DNA of 64,000 bases from Sinonovacula constricta (GCA_007844125.1 CM017557.1:66686603-66750602), one strand, 5' to 3'. Shown: positions 25,870 through 38,386, numbered from the stretch's first letter. Made by a program: numbers and translations. The notes: generated by a model from the letters alone, not told the origin.

Positions 25870-26762
25870 TCATATCAGTTACAAGTATTGTGTGAATACC
25901 TTTGAGTATGATGTCACTTACAAGTTTTGAGTGAATACCTTGAGTATCATGTCAGTTACAAGTTTTGTTTACCTTTGAGTATCGTGTCAGTTACAAGTTT
26001 TGTGTGAATACCTTGAGTATCATGTCAGTTACAAGTTTTGTTTACCTTTGAGTATCATGTCAGTTGCAAGTTTTGTGTGAATACCTTGAGTATCATGTCA
26101 GTTACAAGTTTTGTTTACCTTTGAGTATCATGTCAGTTACAAGTTTTGTTTACCTTTGAGTATCGTGTCAGTTACAAGTTTTGTGTGAATACCTTGAGTA
26201 TCATGTCAGTTACAAGTTTTGTTTACCTTTGAGTATCGTGTCAGTTACAAGTGCTGTGTGAATACCTTTGAGTATCATGTCAGTTACAAGTATTGTATGA
26301 ATACCTTGAGTATCATGTCAGTTACAAGTTTTGTTTACCTTTGAGTATCATGTCAGTTACAAGTGCTGTGTGAATACCTTTGAGTATCATGTCAGTTACA
26401 AGTATTGTGTGAATACAATGTACCTTGAGTATCATGTCAGTTACAAGTTTTGTTTACCTTTGAGTATTGTGTCAGTAACAAGTTTTGTGTGAATACCTTG
26501 AGTATCATGTCAGTTACAAGTTTTGTTTACCTTGGAGTATCATGTCAGTTACAAGTGCTGTGTGAATACCTTGAGTATCATGTCAGTTACAAGTTTTGTT
26601 TACCTTTGAGTATCATGTCAGTTACAAGTATTTGTGTGAATACCTTTGAGTATCATGTCAGTTACAAGTTTTGTGTGAATACCTTTGAGTATCATGTCAG
26701 TTACAAGTATTTGTGTGAATACCTTTGAGTATCATGTCAGTTACAAGTATTGTATTAATACC
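25870..26762 (+). repeat. Alternating 35/38-bp tandem array
   Basis: About two dozen copies of GAGTATCATGTCAGTTACAA. Two linkers (TTTTGTTTACCTTT and TTTTGTGTGAATACCTT) often alternate, giving a dimeric higher-order unit of about 73 bp. Confidence 0.85.
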
Positions 26763-27037
26763 TACAGGCAATTAGGGCAACAAGAGGTTAATCGACAAAA
26801 AAAAAAATCAAGGAACTATCATATTGTTTGCCTAAAAAGATGAAAAACATGTACGTACATTTAGAGACTGGACAGACACTGGTTACAATACCATAACATC
26901 TATAAATCTATAAAGCAACACTGATCAAATTAAATTAATCAACTTTGTAAGAAATATGTGTAATAGTTTATTTAAATTAGGCACCAGGCAAGTTAAACTA
27001 TAAAACCATTATGCTGTATTATGTTTACATGTAAATA

Positions 27038-27292
27038 ATGTACATACAAGACCAAACTCACTATTTGTAAACTTAATGCATTATCATATATCATACAAGA
27101 CTAAACTCACTATTTGTAAACTTAATGCATTATCATATATCATACAAGACTAAACTCACTATTTGTAAACTTAATGCATTATCATATATCATACAAGACT
27201 AAACTCACTATTTGTAAACTTAATGCATTATCATGTATCATACAAGACTAAACTCACTATTTGTAAACTTAATGCATTATCATATATCATAC
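27038..27292 (+). repeat. 49-bp tandem array, about 5 units
   Basis: CATACAAGACTAAACTCACT, then ATTTGTAAACTTAATGCATT and ATCATATAT repeat at 49 bp with almost no divergence, which suggests recent expansion. Confidence 0.9.
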
Positions 27293-28297
27293 AACAACTA
27301 CCAAAGCATAATACACATAATTGATCATTTAATGCTCTTAAGAGTAACAAAATATCCTGCAATGCATAATAATGAAACATAGGACATGATAGTGCAATCC
27401 CTCCTGCTCCAGCACATGAGGCCCCATGATCAAACCCAGTCTGACTTGCCAAAGTTGCCATAGGAGCTTCTTAACTTTTGAGGGACCTCAACGTCAATAG
27501 TGAGGGACCACAGGCACCCCAAAACTTTTGAAAGACCTGAACCTCTATGGGGAAAGACTACAGGCACCCCAAAACTTTTATCAAATTTGACAGCAATTCC
27601 TTTCCTGTCCCTAGACCTAAGTTCATGACGATAATCCTTAAGTCAGAATGACCATTAACCCCTATGATTTACCATTCAAGACACTGTAAAAAGCCTTTGA
27701 CAAAACTGGATAACAGCGACCCTTTCATTTAAGCCTTAACTGTTTGGTGTATTTGCGTACTTGAAAGCCCTTTTCATACTATAGTTGATGTCTATTAGAA
27801 ATCTGCTTGATCCTTAGTCTCATACATTTTTAAAAACTTGTCCAAATTGTTAATTATTTGTTAAATTTTCTATGCACATGAAACAAAAAGTATTGATTGG
27901 ACTTAGCAACAGTTAGTGCAGATCATGATCAGACCGCTGTCACCAGGAACTGGCTGATCTGGATCTAAACTATCTGCTATAGCTTGATCAATTATGGCTG
28001 AGCAGGGTAAGAGTTTAATGGATAGGTTAAGTCTTCATACTTAAGGTCAGTTTGTTTGTCGTTGCTAATACCATATCGTAAAAACAATCTAAAAAGCCAC
28101 TGGGAATAGACTTTAAGTAGCTTATTTCATTCATGCACTTATAAAAATTTCTTTAATTCATATATTGTGAACATTTACCTACTGGATTTGTCTAGCATAA
28201 GGTCTTATGGATAAATCTTGTATAGACTGTATAACTTTTGAGAAAAAAACACACCTTTGTTGTTTTAATGTTTATGGTATTAATATTTACCATACTA

Positions 28298-28643
28298 TTA
28301 TCATAGCGCAATCGATAGAGCATTCAATCTGAATGGCTTGATACTTTCTCTCCAATGAGTAGACGTCGGCTCCAGGTACTGGAGGCCCCGGGTTTCAATC
28401 TCGTGACATATCAAAGTCGTTGAAAATGGTAGTGGTATAGCTCCCTTGCTAACACTCAAACAAATTTAAGGGTAGTTCCTCAACTGGTTGTCCCGGTGTC
28501 AGGATAATGTGATTGGGTGTGGTATCATGCCAGGTGTTCACGGTATGCTATGCAGTTAAGGCATCATTATAAATGCTTCAAGTGGACACTGTCTCCAGAT
28601 AACTGAAAAACTGTTGGTGGGATGATAAACCCAATAAACAAAA
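28298..28643 (+). repeat. SINE B, near full length
   Basis: A-box-like AGCGCAATCGATAGAGC, head insert GGCTTGATACTTTCTCTCC, B-box region GGGTTTCAATC, family B core, and tail ACCCAATAAACAAAAA. Confidence 0.75.
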
Positions 28644-28875
28644 AACTATTATCGTAGTAAACATTTTTTTAATTATTTCTATTAGCTTATAATTTGTTTG
28701 TGGCATTGAATCCAACCACAATTAGTTATATTAGAAAAAGTTCTTCACTGGAAACTCCATGTCTTGCTTCATGTTATAAATAACAATTCCAATGTTTTAA
28801 CAGATGAACAAGACCATGTACATAACAATTAATATAAAAATATATATGAAATAATATTTCAGTAATTAGGAAACA

Positions 28876-29088
28876 CCGTCTGTGCGAAGCCAATACTCTG
28901 CTGCCATTGCTGTGTAAGGCATGCCATTAACACCTAGCGTAATACCCCACCTAATCACATTATCCTGACAGTGATGGAACTTTCCATATAGTTGCTTGAG
29001 CATAAGCAAGAGTGCTATATCACTATCATTTTTTTACGTTTTGTATGTCACCAACTTGGTCTGAACTCAGGGCCTCCTGTACATGGTA
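28876..29088 (-). repeat. SINE B, degraded
   Basis: Complement of the family B core: AGGCATGCCATTAACACCTA, CACATTATCCTGACA, and CAGGGCCTCCTGTACATGG at the head. Confidence 0.6.
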
Positions 29089-29112
29089 ATGCATAGTTAT
29101 TTAACACAACTT

Positions 29113-29367
29113 GGGGGATGGAATGGGATGGGATTTGCTGGTATTTTTGCTGATACTTTGCAGCGACATTTGTATCATTATAGCACTGGGGCACTTATGA
29201 GGTGCCCAGGGACTGAACCCACCCGGCCGTTCCATCAAACTGACACCGACGAGTCAGGCGTAATGCTGTCCCTTTAGTCCCGAGCATTAGGAGGGAAGCC
29301 ACTTCTACCACTTTTGGTCTTTGGATTGACCCGCGACCTTCCTATCCGCAAGTCGGCATTCTACCAC
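29113..29367 (-). repeat. SINE A, 5'-truncated, with target-site duplication
   Basis: Bounded by a perfect 12-bp duplication TTAACACAACTT (29101-29112 and 29368-29379). On the minus strand it starts inside the A box (TGGTAGAATGCC), runs through the family A body and ends in a CATCCCATTCC-type tail. This is the structure of a 5'-truncated retroposed insertion. Confidence 0.8.
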
Positions 29368-29389
29368 TTAACACAACTTTTAATTATTC

Positions 29390-29500
29390 CTGGTTGGGGA
29401 GGTTTTCAAGCTAACCTGCTCTGGTAGTTCTACCCAGACATGTTTTGTTATCTTCCTCCACCAATAAACAGCTAGACCAACTAGTGATATGAACAACAAC
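29390..29500 (+). repeat. SINE C fragment
   Basis: GGTTGGGGAGGTTTTCAAGC, then TAACCTGCTCTGG, GTTCTACCCAGACATG and CAGCTAGACC, as in the family C body. It abuts the SINE A insertion. Confidence 0.5.
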
Positions 29501-30365
29501 AAAAAAAATCATATGAACTTTGTTATAGACTTTCACCATTTCTGACTGACAAACTATTTTTCACTACCTTTTGCCCTTGTTAGGTAAGTAAAATATCTTG
29601 CTATAATATTAAAATTGTCTACTGTCTTGTTGAGTTTATCAGCTGTGTCAGCATATCTTGATCAAGCTAAATGACTGATCAGGCTAGAGTAATGTACATC
29701 TACAGAATGTAGCAAGGAGAAAAGTGTGGGTGATATCTGTGGCTTAAATCAATACTGCTCAGAAGGTCTTTACATGTTATGTATAACATGCCTTGAAAGA
29801 ATTTTATCAAGCTAAAGCAAATAGTGTTGACCCAGAAAGCCAGTTTTTCTGCGTCTCTGATCAGAATCCACACTATTTGCTGTTTAGGCCTTACAGGTGC
29901 ATAGCTGCCTGTACTTAGAATATGCAGCTACAAATTTTCTCCTAAGAATGACAACATCAAACAATTAAATCTGCAATAGATCTTAGGCTAGTAGGGATCA
30001 GGTGTATTTATTGCAATCAACTAGTGCTGCTTTTTGTACCATGAAAATTAAGTAAAATTGCTAAGTTGATTTACTAACGTTTCTGTAGCTCCTGGTATTG
30101 GACAATTTTTGTATTCTTATACAATGAATTTCAAATCAGAACTTCCCAGATAATTCTATTCTTAAGATGACCACACATTATATTTTGCTTAAAAATCTAG
30201 TTATATCAAGATACTGAAACCTCCCAAGAATCCACCATGCACCCCACTAGCGACCATGCATACACATTATATAATGCCCAGCTATGCCCTTGCCTTACCA
30301 ACATGTCTTGTATAATGCATGAAGTTGTTAGCTAATAATTATCAACTAGTATGGCCTATTTACAT

Positions 30366-30484
30366 GGGGGGGGGGGGGGGGGGGCCGGGTTCAGTCCCTG
30401 GACACCTCATAAGTGTCCCTTTGCTATAATGATAGAAACGTCACTGTACATTGTCGGCAAAAATGCCGGTAAATCCCATCCCTC
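30366..30484 (+). repeat. SINE A 3' part behind a 19-base poly-G run
   Basis: G run at 30366-30384, then CCGGGTTCAGTCCCTGGACA, CTCATAAGTGTCCC, GCTATAATGATAGAAACGTC and a CCCATCCC tail. The element's own GGCCGGG merges with the G run. Confidence 0.65.
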
Positions 30485-30902
30485 TTCAGTTTAATCTTTA
30501 ATATCTTGTTAAACCCTGTATTTGCTGGTCCTCTTTTTTCATTTTGCCGTCTTCAATACATGTAAGTGCCTCAAACAACAAAAATTATTGAGAATCATTG
30601 AATTTATTGTTACACTATGTCCAAATGACTCAATTTTTTCCGACTTCCACGTGTAGGTAAAAGCATTTTTACATGTTTTTATCACTACAATTATGTCAAC
30701 TCTTAAAGGTATTGTCCCTGTTCTTAATAAGCTACATTTTGTTTATAACCAATGCCTATTCTTAACCCTATTCTTGTTCGAAACACCAGAAGGGTGGGGT
30801 ATGTTGTATGTTCTTGGAGTAATCAGGAAGTAAAGGGCAAGTAATCTCCTTACACTTACATGCAGTGGATGTCGGGCATCTTGCAAGAGATGCAGAAGCA
30901 AG

Positions 30903-32662
30903 TAGTGTAGGTCCTGATTAGACATTTCTTCGTGTTACAGCAGGTTGGCCAGTTTTATAAGCGTAGGTCCTGATTAGACAGTTCTTAGTGTTACAGCAGG
31001 TTGGCCAGTTTTATAAGCGTAGGTCCTGATTAGACAGTTCTTAGTGTTACAGCAGGTTGGCCAGTTTTATAAGTGTGGGTCCTGATTAGACAGTTTTTAG
31101 TGTTACAGCAGGTTGGCCAGTTTTATAAGCGTAGGTCCTGATTAGACAGTTCTTAGTGTTACAGCAGGTTGGCCAGTTTTATAAGTGTAGGTCCTGATTA
31201 GACAGTTCTTAGTGTTACAGCAGGGATTGGGATTAGCTGGCATTTTTGCCGATACTGCGCAGCGACATTTCTATCATTATAGCACAGGGGCACTTATGAG
31301 GTGCCCAGGGACTGATCCCGGCCGGTCCATTATACTGACACCGACGAGTCAGGCGGGTTGGCCAGTTTTATAAACGTAGGTCCTGATTAGACAGTTCTTA
31401 GTGTTACAGCAGGTTGGCCAGTTTTATAAGCGTAGGTCCTGATTAGACAGTTCTTAGTGTTACAGCAGGTTGGCCAGTTTTATAAGCGTAGGTCCTGATT
31501 AGACAGTTCTTAGTGTTACAGCAGGTTGGCCAGTTTTATAAGTGTAGGTCCTGATTAGACAGTTCTTAGTGTTACAGCAGGTTGGCCAGTTTTATAAGCG
31601 TAGGTTTTGATTAGACAGTTCTTAGTGTTACAGCACGTTGGCCAGTTTTTAAGTGAGGGTCCTGATCAGACAGTTCTTAGTGTTACAGCAGGTTGACCAG
31701 TTTTATAAGTGTGGGTCCTCATTAGACAGTTCTTAGTGTTACAGCAGGTTGGCCAGTTTTATAAGTGTAGGTCCTGATTAGACAGTTCTTAGTGTTACAG
31801 CAGGTTGGCCAGTTTTATAAGCGTAGGTCCTGATTAGACAGTTCTTAGCGTTACAGCAGGTTGGCCAGTTTTATAAACGTAGGTCATGATTAGACAGTTC
31901 TTAGTGTTACAGCAGGTTGGCCAGTTTTATAAACGTAGGTCCTGATTAGACAGTTCTTAGTGTTACAGCAGGTTGGCCAGTTTTATAAGCGTAGGTCCTG
32001 ATTAGACAGTTCTTAGTGTTACAGCAGGTTGGCCCGTTTTATAAGTGTAGGTCCTGATTAGACAGTTCTAAGTTTTACAGCAGGTTGGCCAGTTTAATAA
32101 GTGTAGGTCCTGATTAGACAGTTCTTAGTGTTACAGCAGGTTGGCCAGTTTAATAAGTGTAGGTCCTGATTAGACAGTTCTTAGTGTTACAGCAGGTTGG
32201 CCCGTTTTATAAGTGTGGGTCCTGATTACACAGTTCTAAGTGTTACAGCAGGTTGACAAGTTTAATATGTGTCGGTCCTGATTAGACAGTTCTTAGTGTT
32301 ACAGCAGGTTGGTCAGTTTTATAAGTGTAGGTCCTGATTAGACAGTTCTAAGTTTTACAGCAGGTTGGCCAGTTTAATAAGTGTAGGTCCTGATTAGACA
32401 GTTCTTAGTGTTACAGCAGGTTGGCCAGTTTAATAGGTGTAGGTCCTGATTAGACAGTTCTTAGTTTTACAGCAGGTTGGCCCGTTTTATAAGTGTGGGT
32501 CCTGATTACACAGTTCTAAGTGTTACAGCAGGTTGACAAGTTTAATAAGTGTAGGTCCTGATTAGACAGTTCTTAGTGTTACAGCAGGTTGGTCAGTTTT
32601 ATAAGTGTAGGTCCTGATTGGACAGTTATCAGTGTTACACCATGTTGGCCAGTTTTATAATG
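30903..32662 (+). repeat. 56-bp tandem array abutting exon 3
   Basis: About 29 units of TTAGTGTTACAGCAGGTTGG, CCAGTTTTATAAGCGTAGG, TCCTGATTAGACAGTTC. Spacing is 56 bp (for example CAGGTTGG at 30941 and 30997). Units towards the right end are more varied (GTTTAATAAG, GGCCCG). A SINE A piece interrupts the array at 31225-31355. The array stops about 60 bp before exon 3. Confidence 0.92.
31225..31355 (-). repeat. SINE A 3' part inserted in the 56-bp array
   Basis: GGGATTAGCTGGCATTTTTG, GCACTTATGAGGTGCCC and ACACCGACGAGTCAGGCG are the complement of the family A 3' half. Array units continue on both sides, so insertion came after array formation. It is present in one unit only. Confidence 0.75.
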
Positions 32663-32722
32663 TTTATAACGCCTTAATTCACTCTGAGAAGCCATTGTTT
32701 ATTGTTTGTCTATTTGTTTCAG

Positions 32723-32812
32723 GCTGATTCAGTTGACAAGCGTCATGCTGTGATCACCTTTGACCACTATCTACGCCGATTCAAGATTAAAGATCTCAGC
32801 ACAACTTACGGG
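32723..32812 (+). CDS. CEP170: CEP170-like gene, exon 3 (middle of FHA domain)
   Basis: A 90-nt phase-0 exon of 30 codons, between acceptor tctatttgtttcag and donor GGG|gtatgt. It encodes ADSVDKRHAVITF, then a basic strand, then KIKDLSTTYG. SVDKRHAVI is nearly identical to SVDKQHAVI of CEP170 and supplies the SxxH signature of FHA domains. The exon ends at the Gly of the usual Asn-Gly-Thr turn, and here the Asn is replaced by Tyr (TTYG). Some other FHA proteins, such as NBS1 (SKYGTFVN), also have Tyr at this place. The exon begins about 60 bp after a 1.75-kb minisatellite array and is followed at once by a truncated SINE. Confidence 0.92.
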
Positions 32813-32925
32813 GTATGTATCATTCTTTTCATTTCTTTCAGTGTTTACAGTTTGGGTGAGAACTTTCACATGGGGTTGGTGCTGACCTATGAAGCATCGG
32901 TGATTCTGCTCAGAGAGTTTTCTGG

Positions 32926-33038
32926 GGTTGAGATTTGCCGGCATTTTTGACGATACTGTGCAGCGACACTTCTGTCATTATAGCACAGGGGCACTTATGA
33001 GGAGCCCTGTCGGTCCATTATACTGACACTGACAAGTG
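32926..33038 (-). repeat. SINE A 3' part after exon 3
   Basis: GGGTTGAGATTTGCCGGCAT, GCACTTATGAGGAGCCC and TATACTGACACTGACAAGTG, more diverged than the copy in the array. Confidence 0.6.
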
Positions 33039-33039
33039 A

Positions 33040-33340
33040 CAATCAGTAGATCATCGGCTCTAGGTACAGGAGGCCCCAGGTTCAATCCCGGACCACGACA
33101 TACCATAGTCGTAAAAAATGGTAGTGGTATAGCTCCCTTGCTAACACTCAAGCAAATATAAGGGCAGTTCCATGACTGGTTGGTCCGGTGTCAGGATAAT
33201 GTGACTGGGTGTGGTATCATGCCAGGTGTTCATGGCATGATATACACAGTGAAGAGAGCACTATATCTGCTTCAGTTGGACACCATCTCCAGATAACTGA
33301 AATACTGTTGGTGGGACAATAAACCCAATAAACAAAATAA
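33040..33340 (+). repeat. SINE B, near full length
   Basis: AATCAGTAGATCATCGGCTC, B box GGTTCAATCCC, family B core with GTGTCAGGATAATGTGACTG, and tail AACCCAATAAACAAAATAAAC. Confidence 0.75.
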
Positions 33341-34153
33341 ACAAAATGTAACATGTATACAGTACAACAAAAAGGACAGGCCAAAGTTCTTGTACTGTTG
33401 GAGGCCTTTAGGTAGTTTTCAGAAATTAACATTATATTAAAAGGGGCTTCAAACCTGGTTAAAAATAATTCATGTGATATACTAGTGCCCCTGTCAAATT
33501 AGTAGTTACAGTGGTTATTCTGTGATATTAAGTTTCATCTTTACGTAGTCACCTTGGAAATACATCTACTTTGATGGGGAGGGGGGGGGGATTTTACCTC
33601 ATTATAAAGTCAGGAAAGTGATATATTACCACACCATTCTAATTTTGGCTACAGCAGCTTTAAGTTTTTTAAAGTCGCTTAACAAATTTTACACGTACGT
33701 TAATGAGGCGTTTCGTCATCTCCTTGAATATTTACATATCAGTGATGGTACATTGCCTGTTAACCCTTATCATACTACATTTTGTTTTAAAACCTCTGCT
33801 AAATTTTCATTCTTTGGTCTATATGATATATTTTAATGAAATGTTAGTATACTAAACAAGACAAGTATGTTAATCAAAGAGACTGAGTACAAAAATGGCT
33901 GAATTGGATCTGCACTAGTATCATACTCAAGCGTCATAAAAAAGTAAACAGCAGGTCAAGTGATAATGTCTATGTCACTTCCTTTTTATGTTGATGACAT
34001 TATCTTATGTACTATATAAATTATGTGATGATCGTCACATGCACAGTATTTCTGAATTACCAACATAAAATTATGTATCCATTTTGTGGGTAGGGGGTTA
34101 TATTACTAGTGCATTGGTCTCAAACAGCTAAGTTATAGGTTCAGTGCTTAGCT

Positions 34154-35830
34154 GCATGTTGGAATTTTGCCTTACTTATCCATGTATAGAGGTTATACCA
34201 GAACTGAACTGAAAGTTAGAATATCGCATGTTGGAATTTTGCCTTACTTATCCATGTATAGAGGTTATACCAGAACTGAACTGAAAGTTAGAATATCTGA
34301 TGTTGGTATTGCCTTACGGATACATGTATAGAGGTTATACCAGAACTGAACTGAAAGTTAGAATATCTCATGTTGAGATCGCCTTACTGATACATGTATA
34401 TAGATTATACCATAACTGAACTGAAAGTTAGAATATCTCATGTTGGAATTTTGCCTTACTTATCCATGTATAGAGGTTATACCAGAACTGAACTGAAAGT
34501 TAGAATATCTGATGTTGGTATTGCCTTACGGATACATGTATAGAGGTTATACCAGAACTGAACTGAAAGTTAGAATATCTCATGTTGAGATCGCCTTACT
34601 GATACATGTATATAGGTTATACCAGAACTGACCTGAAAGTTAGAATATCTCATGTTGAGATCGCCTTACTGATACATGTATATAGGTTATACCAGAACTG
34701 AACTGAAAGTTAGAATATCTGATGTTGGTATTGCCTTACGGATACATGTATAGAGGTTATACCAGAACTGAACTGAAAGTTAGAATATCTCATGTTGAGA
34801 TCGCCTTACTGATACATGTATATAGGTTATACCAGAACTGAACTGAAAGTTAGAATATCTCATGTTGAGATCGCCTTACTGATACATGTATAGAGGTTAT
34901 ACCAGAACTGAACTGAAAGTTAGAATATCTCATGTTGAGATCGCCTTACTGATACATGTATATAGGTTATACCAGAACTGACCTGAAAGGTAGAATATCT
35001 CATGTTGGTATTGCCTTACTGATTCATGTATATAGGTTATACCAGAACTGAACTGAAAGGTAGAATATCTCATGTTGAGATCGCCTTACTGATACATGTA
35101 TATATGTTATACCAGAACTGACCTGAAAGGTAGAATATTTCATGTTGAGATCGACTTACTGATACATGTATATATGTTATACCAGAACTGACCTGAAAGG
35201 TAGAATATCTCATGTTGGTATTGCCTTACTGATACATGTATATAGGTTATACCAGAACTGAACTGAAAGTTAGAATATCTCATGTTGAGATCGCCTTACT
35301 GATACATGTATATAGGTTATACCAGAACTGAACTGAAAGTTAGAATATCTCATGTTGGAATTGTCTTACTGGTACATGTATAGAGGTTATACCATAACTG
35401 AACTGAAAGTTAAAATATCTGATGTTGAGATTGCCTTACTGATCCAAGTATAGAGGTTATACCAGAACTGACCTGAAAGGTAGAATATCTCATGTTGAGA
35501 TCGCCTTACTGATCCAAGTATAGAGGTTATACCAGAACTGACCTGAAAGGTAGAATATCTCATGTTGAGATCGCCTTACTGATACATGTATATAGGTTAT
35601 ATCAGTACTGAACTGAAAGGTAGAATATCTCATGTTGAGATTGCCTTACTGATACATGTATATAGGTTATACCAGAACTGACCTGAAAGTTAGAATATCT
35701 GATGTTGGTATTGCCTTACTGATACATGTATAGAGGTTATACCAAAACTGAACTGAAAGTTAGAATATCTCATGTTGGTAGTGCCTTACTAACTGATGTA
35801 TAGAGGTTATACCAGAACCGAACTGAAACT
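34154..35830 (+). repeat. 70-bp tandem array, about 24 units
   Basis: CATGTTGAGATCGCCTTACT, GATACATGTATATAGGTTAT, ACCAGAACTGAACTGAAAGT, TAGAATATCT repeats at 70 bp. Subtypes GATGTTGGTATTGCC and CATGTTGAGATCGCC are interspersed, suggesting multi-unit duplication. Confidence 0.93.
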
Positions 35831-37339
35831 TACTATAACAGTGATAACCATAATAATAATTATAACAGTAACATAATTATTGTAATTCAGTCTGTTCAGT
35901 CAAAGAAATGTCTTATTTTTGATGTTCATTAATGACTTCCTACATCTTCTGACACATTTTTTGCAATATTTCTGAAATTGGTTGCTTCACATGCCATACA
36001 ATTGATTGTACATGCTTTTTTAATCAATCCATTTATTGTTAATCACTTTTGAGGAAGTACTTTTTTCATAATTGGTATTAATTCTTTATTATTAGACTCA
36101 TTTTACAATGTTATGGCACATTAACCATATATCCGATGCACCTAATTTTCTGTTGAAATGAACAATTAAACTTTGCCAGTTCATTAATTAACAAGGTAAA
36201 GTGGTCACGAAACTTTAATGGACTTTGTAGAATAAAACTGGCTTCAATTAGAGAACATAGTTACATATCGTGTTCATATTTTTTAGAAGGAACAAACTTT
36301 CCATTTTTTAAGAGAACAACCTGTTCTTTTGTTTGAAGATTTATGTACTTAGTCATTGTATAAAGAAAGGGGGGAAAATATGTGGCGCAAAACATATTAA
36401 AGATTTGCGGCAAAGATAAGAGAGGTTAATGTGTAATAACATAAAAAGAAGTTTGAATAGATTGTGTAGTAGTGATGTTTAAGATTTGAATAAATTTTGC
36501 AAGGGGGATCATTTCAAATTTAATTTATTGTGTGAATAAATTTATTGTGCAAAAGTCATGTTCCACTTTTGAATAAATTGTGCAAGAGTGAATTTCAAGT
36601 TTTGGATAAATTTGGAAGAAAGTTGTTCAAAAATGACATAAAGAGGATATGTTAAGGTGTAGAATGATGTTTTGATGGTAGAATGATGTGACAGTTTATG
36701 GTAGATTATGAGGTTTAGACATCATCTTCATGAATGTTCTGTTAGGAGTTTTCCCATTAGCACGAGCAAGTGGATGCTAATTAATTTTAATTAATTTAAA
36801 ATCATATGTGTATAGAATAAAGACAAGCATAAAATGAAAGGTTTGGTTGAGTGATTTTATATAACACATCAGGATTTGAATAAGTTTCATTAAGCTTACA
36901 TCCTTTAAGTTCTGACATGCTAGATGGGTTTTCTTTACGAAGGTAGTTGGTGTGTAAGATTACAGTATATTATGTGATTCATCAGAAGCCAAGATTACTT
37001 GATTGATAATGTGTTTTACTTGTAATTTTGTGTTTCATTTTGTGTGCAAATTGTATAAACAAGATGCATACTCACTGTGCTATTTTGAACATGAAAGTAA
37101 ATTGAATTTTTGAACTGAACTGGATGAGTAGATATTATCATTCTGTGAAAACACTTGATTGGGATAGCTTGTTTATTTTCTAGTGACTGTTTTAGGGTGA
37201 TAGATTTGTTTATACAAAAGGCATACCTAAGTTTAGTTTGTTTACTCGACTAGTCTAAAATTCAGTGTGTTTAAATTTCAATAAGCAGCAGCTGTAGACT
37301 TTGCAAAACTCAAAAATATATGCACCATTACAAATTGAC

Positions 37340-37410
37340 ATAGATATTTTGTGACATTTTGCAACAAGACATAGAGATATTTTGTGACATTTTGCAACAA
37401 GACATACAGA
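37340..37410 (+). repeat. Short direct repeat
   Basis: GACATAGATATTTTGTGACA and TTTTGCAACAA recur, with minor changes, two to three times in about 70 bp. Confidence 0.6.
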
Positions 37411-38386
37411 GATTTTCCATATGTAGTTGTGTGAATATTTTGATTTGTGGGATTATTCATAACGATGGGGGGTAACACCAGTAAGGTAATTGTCTTTTAT
37501 TATCTTGATATTTATTCACATATGACTGTATGCTTGTGTTATGAATAGTGAATTTTCGGTATTACAGATATATTGGTATATCTTGATTCTGGCCCAGTCC
37601 AATATGTATGGATACATAAGGTGTACAGATGAATAACATTTATTAAAGAAGGCTATTTGTTGTTTCTATTTAAATTCCTTACATCATAAATGCAGACATT
37701 TATTAAATTGAAACACATCAAAATTTTACCCAATTTGAAATCAGCTTTAGATACATAAGAAGATTAATAAGATACATCTGGTTCTTTTCATACAGATTTC
37801 CATAAGATCTAGCTATTTTTAGCATTGGCACAGTCTTAAACCTTGACAACATTTTCTAGGTCCATTTCAATGACGAGTTTAAATGTTTTGCATGTCATTT
37901 ACACAAAACAATTGTCATATTTAGTAAAAAAATATCTTAAAATATAGTCTTTTGTTGAGTTTATAGCTGTTATTAATTATACATTAGCCAATCAAGTCTA
38001 ATTTAGTCGTATGTAATTTAAACTGTACATCTTGGTTATTTGAAAAAAATAATAACTGCATTGGGGTGAATTTAAAAAACGCAAGTTTCAATAGATAGTT
38101 ACTTCATTTGAGCTCGCCTGGCTTTGTTTTGTATCAAAACTGAATAAAGGGGCTTTTGACTGTTAAAGCTACTCTAAATTATGTTTACTCTCAACCATAT
38201 ATTTGTTAAAAACATGAACTTTTTTGATGCAGATCATATTACAAGCCTAGTGTATCACACTATATGAAATTTCTCACGAAACCCATCCCTTGTTATGATG
38301 TCCCCAATTGAAAATATACAAATATAGAATTTCCACTACAATGTATAATTTCTGGCAGGAACTTGCATATGGAAATATGACAGGAG

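Larger units (their letters stand above)
16508..32722 (+). other. Intron 2
   Basis: 16.2-kb GT-AG intron. It carries four minisatellite arrays (65, 35/38, 49 and 56 bp units), two MITE copies and many SINE copies. 16630-18650 and 21620-22700 hold only AT-rich sequence with no supported gene. Confidence 0.8.

Noticed and set aside
26450..26728. 92-codon open frame with repeated CVNTFEYHVSYKF
   Set aside because: Translation of the 35/38-bp array.
25870..35830. CRISPR-like arrays
   Set aside because: The repeats are contiguous minisatellites without unique spacers, in an intron-bearing animal gene.
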